From NCBI RefSeq assembly GCF_002140715.2, contig NZ_NGLE02000001.1, positions 2,260,001 to 2,324,000 of the forward strand: a stretch of DNA of 64,000 nucleotides, in the 5' to 3' direction. The notes beneath the pieces were generated by a model, which saw only the letters and a list, made by a program, of their open reading frames with translations, made no database searches and was not told the DNA's origin. Within the stretch, counting starts at the first letter, position 1. Every line of letters begins with the position of its first letter. This stretch comes from Enterococcus sp. 4G2_DIV0659. Lineage in GTDB: Bacteria > Bacillota > Bacilli > Lactobacillales > Enterococcaceae. The translations under genes were made by a program, and so were the position numbers. Shown here piece by piece: positions 58,816-64,000 of this stretch.

Positions 58816-59032
58816 TAGAATGGGATTAGAAAATTTAAAATAAAAAAAGATTTTAAGCATAAAAGTTACAGAATAGAGAAATTTAGGTTAAACTGGAACT
58901 AGTAGTTTCCTATCAAAAAGTAAGTGGATAGTGATAGCCAAAAACTATCGCACCAACTTTATTTGTACTACCTTTTCACATTTAAATCTGATAAACTAAG
59001 TACAATTATTATCAGAAAAAGGAGTGATAGGT
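58816..59032. other. Divergent intergenic region
   Basis: A hairpin at 58931-58963 (GTGATAG with CTATCGC, closed by TGG/CCA) superficially recalls a RAT but lacks the consensus 3' half. A possible promoter for the C26 gene lies between it and AAAAAGGAG at 59017. Nothing else is seen. Confidence 0.45.
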
Positions 59033-59755
59033 ATGAAGCGACCAATTATTGGGATTGCAGCGAATGAGATTGCTGATGCAGGTCAACGATTGTATCATTT
59101 ACCAATCAGTTATACGCCTGCTGGCTATGTCAAAGCTGTTCAAAAGGCTGGTGGCTTGCCAATGCTATTACCAATTGGCATACCTATTACTGCGAAAGAA
59201 TATGTGAAACAAATCGATAAATTGATTTTAGCCGGTGGACAAAATGTTGCACCTGATTTGTACGGTGAAGAACCTTTAGTTAAAGAAGCTGCTTTAGCAA
59301 ACGAGCGTGATCAGTTTGAATTGGCGTTGATTTACGAGGCTTTTTTACAGGAAAAGCCAATTTTCGCCGTATGCAGAGGCATGCAGCTAGCAAATGTTGC
59401 TTTAGGTGGTAGCTTGTATCAGGAAATTAGTCATCTGGGTGGTAAGAAAGTTTCTCATATGCAAGTGCCAATTTCTAGAGAGATTCCTACCCATAGAATT
59501 CAAACAAAAGATGGCAGTATATTACGTGGTATTTATGGGGAAGAAGCAAGTGTCAATTCTTTTCATTTTCAAGCGGTCAAAAAATTAGCACCTTATTTGA
59601 GCGCAACGGCATTCAGTGAAGACGGCATTATTGAAGGGATCGAAAGTAACCAAGAAAAGCTGACTTTTCTTGGTGTGCAGTGGCATCCTGATTTTGCTTA
59701 TACTCATTTAAAGCAGGAGATGGATATTTTTCGTTATGTTGTAAAAGAATTATAA
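59033..59755 (+). CDS. Class I glutamine amidotransferase-like / peptidase C26 (PuuD family)
   Basis: A cytoplasmic hydrolase of 240 aa. The nucleophile is in FAVCRGMQLANVALGG (Cys about 114), the catalytic His is in GVQWHPDFAY near 223-226 with Asp where many have Glu. The opening GIAANE and GGQNVAPDLYGE match gamma-glutamyl-GABA hydrolase-like proteins. I chose ATG 59033 with AAGGAG upstream rather than the GTG at 59024. It precedes the peptide-binding lipoprotein gene by 17 bases, suggesting linked use of gamma-glutamyl peptides, which is inference. Confidence 0.9.
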   Translation: MKRPIIGIAANEIADAGQRLYHLPISYTPAGYVKAVQKAGGLPMLLPIGIPITAKEYVKQIDKLILAGGQNVAPDLYGEEPLVKEAALANERDQFELALIYEAFLQEKPIFAVCRGMQLANVALGGSLYQEISHLGGKKVSHMQVPISREIPTHRIQTKDGSILRGIYGEEASVNSFHFQAVKKLAPYLSATAFSEDGIIEGIESNQEKLTFLGVQWHPDFAYTHLKQEMDIFRYVVKEL

Positions 59756-59772
59756 AGAGGAGGATTTGAAAA

Positions 59773-61422
59773 ATGAAGAAACAGCTTAGTGTGTTTATTT
59801 TGGCAGCAAGTTTGCTTTTAGCAGCCTGCAATGGGGGAAACAGTGCAACGGATTCATCAGGGAAAAAAGAATCGAGTAAAAATGATGCTCAGGAACAAGT
59901 AATCAAAGTGGCTTCTGGTGGTGAATTGTCAACATTGGATAGTGCTCATTACACAGATGTATACAGCTCTGATATGATCGGGCAAGTAGTAGAAGGTCTT
60001 TATCGAATGAATAAAAAACAAGATCCAGAATTAGCAATCGCTCAAAGTGAACCGACTGTCAGTGAAGATGGTTTAGTTTATACGTTCAAATTAAAAGAGA
60101 CAAAATGGACGAATGGTGATCCTGTTGTAGCAGGCGACTTTGTTTCAGCATTTAAAAACGTAGTTGATCCTGCTTTTGGTTCAAGTAGTAGTAACCAAAT
60201 GGATATTTTTAAAAATGGACGTAAAATTCGTGAAGGTCAAGCAAGTTTAGATGAGCTTGGTGTGAAAGCGATTGATGACAAAACCCTGGAATTAACGTTG
60301 GAATATCCTATTCCTTATTTAGCGCAAGTTTTAGTTGGAACACCGTTTATGCCGAAAAATGAAAAATTTGTCAAAGAAAAAGGCGATGCATATGGTACAT
60401 CAGCTGATAATTTTGTTGGAAATGGTCCATTTGTGATCTCTGGTTGGGATGGCAATACAGAAACGTGGACGCTAACAAAAAACAAAGGATATTGGGATCA
60501 AAAAAATGTCAAATTAGACAAAATCAATGTTCAAGTCGTAAAAGAAATTGGGACAGGAACGAACCTTTTTGATGCTGGTGATCTTGATTATACTGTATTG
60601 GCCGATACGTATGCTTTACAATATAAGGACTCTCCCCAAGCCCATTTCGTTCCTAAAGCGATGGTTGGTTATTTGAGTCCCAACCATAAACGTGAAGTAA
60701 CTGGAAATATCAATGTTCGTAAAGCCATACTGCAAGGAATTGATAAAGAGACATTTGCTAAGGATATTTTAGGTGATGGTTCAACGGCTATTAATGGTTT
60801 TGTGCCAAAGGATTTTGCTAAAAATCCTGAAAGTGGCGAAGATTTTAGAAAAGAAAGTGGTAACTTACTTCCATATGACTTAAAAGCTGCTCAAAAAAGC
60901 TGGGAAACAGCTAAGAAAGAACTAGGAAAAGAAGAAATTGAATTAGAGCTACTTTCGGCTGATTCTGCTCTTGCGAAAAAAACGATTGAATATGTTCAAG
61001 GTCAATTACAACAGAATTTACCGGGGTTAAAAATCACCTTAAAATCTGTACCATTACAAAATCGTTTAGATCTTCAAACAGCCGGAAACTTTGATTTAGT
61101 TTTTGGAACATGGACTCCTGATTACGCAGATCCAATCAATTTCTTAGAGTTTTATGACTCAAAAAGTGGGTTGAATACAGCGGGATACAATAATCCAGAC
61201 TATGATAAAGGATTGAACGAAGCAAGAATTACATTAGCTAACGATCCTGAAAAACGTTGGAAAGAATTACTTTCGTTAGAAAATACATTAGTTGAAAAAG
61301 ACGCGGCTGTGCTGCCGCTGTACCAAGGAGCAATTGGTTACTTGAAAGCAGACCAGTTGAAAGATTTACAAGTATTTCCATTTGGAAGAACAGTCTCTTA
61401 TCGCTTAGCGCATGTAGAGTAA
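59773..61422 (+). CDS. Peptide ABC transporter substrate-binding lipoprotein (OppA/SBP_bac_5)
   Basis: A lipoprotein of 549 aa with signal peptide and lipobox LAAC, then an SBP_bac_5 domain (LSTLDSAHYTDVYSSDMI, VVAGDFVSAFKNVVDP, FGTWTPDYADPINFLEF). AGAGGAGG precedes the ATG. No permease or ATPase genes are nearby. It is a paralogue of 8157-9794; both share the GxLSTLD/LTTLD opening and the WTPDY block. Ends at the terminator at 61441. Confidence 0.92.
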   Translation: MKKQLSVFILAASLLLAACNGGNSATDSSGKKESSKNDAQEQVIKVASGGELSTLDSAHYTDVYSSDMIGQVVEGLYRMNKKQDPELAIAQSEPTVSEDGLVYTFKLKETKWTNGDPVVAGDFVSAFKNVVDPAFGSSSSNQMDIFKNGRKIREGQASLDELGVKAIDDKTLELTLEYPIPYLAQVLVGTPFMPKNEKFVKEKGDAYGTSADNFVGNGPFVISGWDGNTETWTLTKNKGYWDQKNVKLDKINVQVVKEIGTGTNLFDAGDLDYTVLADTYALQYKDSPQAHFVPKAMVGYLSPNHKREVTGNINVRKAILQGIDKETFAKDILGDGSTAINGFVPKDFAKNPESGEDFRKESGNLLPYDLKAAQKSWETAKKELGKEEIELELLSADSALAKKTIEYVQGQLQQNLPGLKITLKSVPLQNRLDLQTAGNFDLVFGTWTPDYADPINFLEFYDSKSGLNTAGYNNPDYDKGLNEARITLANDPEKRWKELLSLENTLVEKDAAVLPLYQGAIGYLKADQLKDLQVFPFGRTVSYRLAHVE

Positions 61423-61440
61423 TTTGTTTAATTGCATTTA

Positions 61441-61487
61441 AAGCCTAAAATAAAACGAAAAATTCGTTTTGTTTTAGGCTTTTTTTG
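61441..61487 (+). terminator. Terminator after peptide-binding gene
   Basis: AAGCCTAAAATAAAACGA pairs with TCGTTTTGTTTTAGGCTT, followed by T-run. Confidence 0.93.
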
Positions 61488-61619
61488 TATGAAAATCGAA
61501 TATAGTGCTATTAATTACTAAAAAAGTAGATAAATTATTTAAATTGAGGACAAAGTCTTATGCGTATCTTTTGTAATTGTTCAACAATGCGTTTACCATT
61601 GATTACAGAAACAGGAAAA

Positions 61620-61635
61620 AACTTTTGCAAAAGTT
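61620..61635 (+). promoter_or_regulatory. Perfect 16-base palindrome upstream of stress operon
   Basis: AACTTTTGCAAAAGTT lies 25 bases before the amaP start and 11 before its ribosome-binding site. It could be an operator or a small mRNA hairpin; no known regulator is matched with confidence. Confidence 0.5.
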
Positions 61636-61659
61636 AAAACAACGTTGGAGGGGAAATCT

Positions 61660-62220
61660 ATGCGAGTGATCAAAGCTCTTATTGCTTTAGTTTTGGTAGC
61701 AGGAATCTTGGGTATCGTTGGTTTATATTCTCAAATGGAAGACTTAGGCGTTGTTACCTCCTTTTTCCATGGATTGTGGCGCCAATTTGATTTCTTCGTT
61801 TATTTTTATCCAGGAGTTCTTCTTGTAGTGCTGTTTTTATTATTGTTAGCTTTTATTGTGATTCTATTCAAACCAATCTCCCAAAAAATAATACACATAA
61901 AAAAAGAAGTCGGGCAAATTAATTTACCGCTAACTACATTGGAGGCTATTGCTAAATCTTCATTACAAGGGATTGTGAATAAAGAGGATATTCAAGTAAA
62001 AGTCAGGTTAACGAAAAAACAATTAGCAAATGTAGAAGTAAGGGTGACTGACGAAAAGCAACAATTTTTAAGTTGTGGCCATCAAATTCAAGAACAAATT
62101 ACCTACTCATTACAACAAATGGCGATGGTTAAAACAAATAAAATCAACATCGTTTTCAAAAAGAAAAAGTCAGATACACCTATTCTTTCAAGTACGAAAA
62201 GAGAGTCACGTGTGATTTAA
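61660..62220 (+). CDS. amaP: Alkaline shock membrane anchor protein AmaP
   Basis: A membrane protein of 186 aa with two hydrophobic segments at the N-terminus (about 4-24 and 44-70) and a cytoplasmic domain. In staphylococci AmaP tethers Asp23 to the membrane; here an Asp23/Gls24 gene lies two genes on. I chose ATG 61660, preceded by GGAGGGGAAA, over an in-frame ATG at 61645. It opens a four-gene operon. Confidence 0.88.
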   Translation: MRVIKALIALVLVAGILGIVGLYSQMEDLGVVTSFFHGLWRQFDFFVYFYPGVLLVVLFLLLLAFIVILFKPISQKIIHIKKEVGQINLPLTTLEAIAKSSLQGIVNKEDIQVKVRLTKKQLANVEVRVTDEKQQFLSCGHQIQEQITYSLQQMAMVKTNKINIVFKKKKSDTPILSSTKRESRVI

Positions 62221-62233
62221 AGGAGGAACTAAA

Positions 62234-62449
62234 ATGAAAAAATTCATGATGTTGGCTCCTTACAAAAATCAATGGTTCTTTACCAGTCTATTCTTTTTCG
62301 TCGCTATTTTGTTTATGACGATTGGTTTTTGGAAGACCATGTTAATCCTTTTTATGACTGGAATCGGCTTTTTTATTGGCACAATGAAAGATGAAAAACG
62401 CTCTATCTCTTCAATTTTAGCTTCTTTACAAGCTTTTTTTGAAAGATAA
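62234..62449 (+). CDS. DUF2273 small membrane protein
   Basis: A protein of 71 aa with two membrane segments (about 14-50) and a conserved-looking GFFIGTMKD stretch, fitting DUF2273, a constant neighbour of amaP and asp23 genes. AAAGGAGG precedes the ATG, 13 bases after amaP. The function is unknown. Confidence 0.88.
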   Translation: MKKFMMLAPYKNQWFFTSLFFFVAILFMTIGFWKTMLILFMTGIGFFIGTMKDEKRSISSILASLQAFFER

Positions 62450-62485
62450 AATAAATTGAATCAAAATTAGAAAGGTTGAGAGAAA

Positions 62486-62956
62486 ATGGACAACAAAGCA
62501 AATGGAAACACAACTGAAGGAACAAATGAAAATGGCATCAAAACAAAATTAACATTTGACGATCAAGTCGTGAAAAAAATTGCTGGTATCGCCGTTTCAG
62601 AAATCCCTGGTATTTTAGGATTGAGCGGAAATGCCCTTACCAACTTGACCGATCGTTTCACCAATGGGAATAATCCAACAAAAGGAATTAGTGCAGAAGT
62701 GGGCACAAAACAAGTGGCAATCGATTTAGATGTTATCGGAGAATATGGCAAAAATATTGCTCAAGTCTTTGATGAAGCGACAAAAAAAGTATCTGATCAA
62801 GTCAAAAATATGACCGGTTTAGATGTCATCGAATTTAATATGAATGTAGATGATGTTATGTCAAAAGAGCAGTACGAAGAAAAATTTGAAAACAAGAAAA
62901 AAGACGAGAATCAAAATGATAAAGTACAAGAAAACAATACACGTACCTTACAATAA
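62486..62956 (+). CDS. gls24: Asp23/Gls24 family stress protein
   Basis: A cytoplasmic protein of 156 aa. The Asp23 domain is seen from LTFDDQVVKKIAGIAVSEI, GILGLSGN, and KQVAIDLDVIGEYGKNI. The C-terminal 25 residues are charged. In E. faecalis Gls24 is a general stress and virulence protein induced by starvation and bile salts. Here it is probably held at the membrane by AmaP. AGAAAGGTTGAG precedes the ATG. Confidence 0.92.
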   Translation: MDNKANGNTTEGTNENGIKTKLTFDDQVVKKIAGIAVSEIPGILGLSGNALTNLTDRFTNGNNPTKGISAEVGTKQVAIDLDVIGEYGKNIAQVFDEATKKVSDQVKNMTGLDVIEFNMNVDDVMSKEQYEEKFENKKKDENQNDKVQENNTRTLQ

Positions 62957-62993
62957 TTAGTAACCAGCATTTATTTAGAGGAGGAAGATCAGT

Positions 62994-63242
62994 ATGTTAA
63001 GCTTTATTTGGTCATTAATTGTCGGCGGTGTGCTAGGAGCAATTGCTGGAGCGATTTTAGGAAAAGATGTGCCAGGTGGTATTGTCGGTAATATTATTGT
63101 TGGTTTCATCGGTAGTTGGATCGGTACGATGCTTTTAGGCAACTTTGGTCCGATCATTGGTGGATTTCCAATTATTTCAGCGTTGATTGGAGCCATCATT
63201 TGTATTGCGATCTATTCGTTTATTGTTAAACGAATGGCTTAA
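62994..63242 (+). CDS. glsB: GlsB/YeaQ/YmgE family small membrane protein
   Basis: A protein of 82 aa, almost entirely three hydrophobic segments rich in Gly/Ile (SLIVGGVLGAIAGAILGKD, GGIVGNIIVGFIGSWIG). This is the transglycosylase-associated/GlsB family that follows gls24 in enterococci. AGAGGAGGAAG precedes the ATG. Last gene of the stress operon. Confidence 0.92.
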   Translation: MLSFIWSLIVGGVLGAIAGAILGKDVPGGIVGNIIVGFIGSWIGTMLLGNFGPIIGGFPIISALIGAIICIAIYSFIVKRMA

Positions 63243-63288
63243 TTACAGATAAAGATAGCTAAAAATGACTATTTTTTGGTGATAGAGA

Positions 63289-63323
63289 GGCAGCTTTCAT
63301 AGTGGACTCTCTATCACTTTTTT
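63289..63323 (+). terminator. Terminator of stress operon
   Basis: GTGATAGAGAG pairs with CTCTCTATCAC, followed by six T. Confidence 0.9.
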
Positions 63324-63356
63324 AGTATGAAAATTAATATAGAACTATTTGAGATT

Positions 63357-63394
63357 ATAAGATAATGAATATTATGATTCATTATCTTATTTTG
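63357..63394. terminator. Second hairpin after stress operon
   Basis: ATAAGATAATGAAT pairs perfectly with ATTCATTATCTTAT around a six-base loop, then TTTTG. It may be a back-up terminator; AT-rich stem. Confidence 0.6.
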
Positions 63395-63551
63395 TGTAAT
63401 AAAATGAAATAAAAGGATAAAAAAAGTGCTACTAGACAATTAAAATATGAATTATCATAGAGAAGGATGCTTAGTATAGATGATAGATAGCAAAAGCCAT
63501 CATATTTGTAAAGAATTACTGTGGAAATGAACGAAGGGAGAGATTATTCTA

Positions 63552-64000
63552 GTGAAGTTAATCAAAAAAAAGTTATTTTTTTCAATAGTACTTATATTGT
63601 TCTCTTTTGTAATAGAGATAAATACTTCGATAGCAGAAAGTGCTAGTAGCTCACCAAGGTTTGAATTGGGGTGGATAGATAAACATCCTAAATGGTCTAA
63701 CATACGTAAAACAACTATACCTAAGGAACATAATTTTTTTATGAAACATACGAATGATACGAAGGCAATTGATCTGACTGGCGGTGCTAAAATTAGTGGA
63801 GAGTACATTGATTTTTCAAAAATTACATCTACTGGAAGTGTCAGACTAACCAATGTTGGCTTTTATGGGGGAAAATCAATTGATGTAAAAGTGTCGGTGA
63901 CTAGTGAAAGTTCTAAAGAGTTTCTTATAGGATTTAAAAAGAATACGTTCTTAAATATCATTTTTGATACGCCTAAAAATAGAGTGGCTCATGTTAAATA
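63552..64000 (+). CDS. Secreted protein, 5' part only (runs off window)
   Basis: GTG 63552 with GAAGGGAGAG upstream opens a frame that continues to the window end (about 149 codons). It starts MKLIKKKLFFSIVLILF, a clear signal peptide ending near SIAES. The mature part (GWIDKHPKWSNIRK, TGGAKISGEYIDFSK, LTNVGFYGGKSIDVKV) looks beta-rich, like the surface proteins of the WxL-type clusters. Family not assigned; it may begin a third surface cluster. Confidence 0.75.
   Translation, partial: MKLIKKKLFFSIVLILFSFVIEINTSIAESASSSPRFELGWIDKHPKWSNIRKTTIPKEHNFFMKHTNDTKAIDLTGGAKISGEYIDFSKITSTGSVRLTNVGFYGGKSIDVKVSVTSESSKEFLIGFKKNTFLNIIFDTPKNRVAHVK

Noticed and set aside
58931..58963. RAT-like hairpin before the C26 amidotransferase gene
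   Set aside because: It begins GGATAGTG like a RAT but lacks the GGC.AAACC 3' half, and no PRD protein or sugar gene is adjacent.

Overview
The window is low-GC Firmicute DNA and most likely comes from an Enterococcus of the E. faecalis species group. The pointers are WxL surface-protein clusters with a DUF916/DUF3324 partner, an AtlA-like LysM glucosaminidase next to leuS, an EfrCD-type heterodimeric ABC exporter, an SMK-box (SAM-III) riboswitch before metK, T-box leaders and an AmaP/Gls24/GlsB stress operon. No plasmid, phage or transposase gene was seen. Species-level naming is inference from gene content only.

Layout. 1-765: the end of a tRNA cluster (Ser fragment, fMet, Asp, Phe, Gly, Ile, Glu) and its terminator. 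780-6282: a beta-glucoside operon (LicT-type antiterminator, EIIBCA permease, 6-phospho-beta-glucosidase, then a lipoprotein histidine phosphatase) with a cre-overlapped promoter and two RAT elements. 6357-13934: small metabolic genes (tyrosine phosphatase, deaminase, cupin, orphan peptide-binding lipoprotein, DUF1003, GrpB, GNAT), a MerR/quinone-reductase pair and two unknown genes. 14299-23365: WxL cluster 1 (winged-helix regulator, giant WxL adhesin, small sortase substrate, two further WxL-family proteins, DUF916/DUF3324 protein, membrane protein, unusual signal peptidase). 23507-34367: SMK box-metK, DHA2 exporter, esterase, TetR with an efrCD-like exporter pair, the mnmL-mnmM tRNA modification pair and a PAP2 phosphatase. 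34448-41542: a HAAS/DUF4097 pair, the LysM glucosaminidase, and T-box(Leu)-leuS. 41562-44014: fosX-like gene and an ABC-F gene behind an attenuator-like leader. 44647-48971: surface cluster 2, whose proteins lack WxL motifs. 49014-54302: a second beta-glucoside operon with a NagB-like gene. 54485-55697: rhodanese and WrbA-like genes. 55719-58815 (minus): an amino-acid ABC operon behind tandem T-boxes with apparent His (CAC) specifiers. 59033-63390: C26 amidotransferase, a second orphan peptide-binding protein and the AmaP/DUF2273/Gls24/GlsB operon. 63552-end: the 5' part of another secreted protein.

How parts work together. Each beta-glucoside operon should sense its own sugar: the permease phosphorylates the PRD antiterminator when idle, and substrate frees it to bind RAT RNA. 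In operon 1 the second RAT appears to compete with a helix that hides the permease Shine-Dalgarno rather than with a terminator. The surface clusters look like self-contained export and assembly sets. RNA-level control is dense: three RATs, one SMK box, three T-boxes and one probable ribosome-sensing attenuator.

Most unusual points: a type I signal peptidase in the WxL cluster with Arg where the catalytic Lys is expected; WxL-family proteins that have lost the WxL motifs; non-LP sorting signals (YPSTG, FPNTG); the RAT/Shine-Dalgarno switch; a tandem 113-base hairpin inside the His-transport operon; and a dispersed hairpin-plus-conserved-tail repeat.
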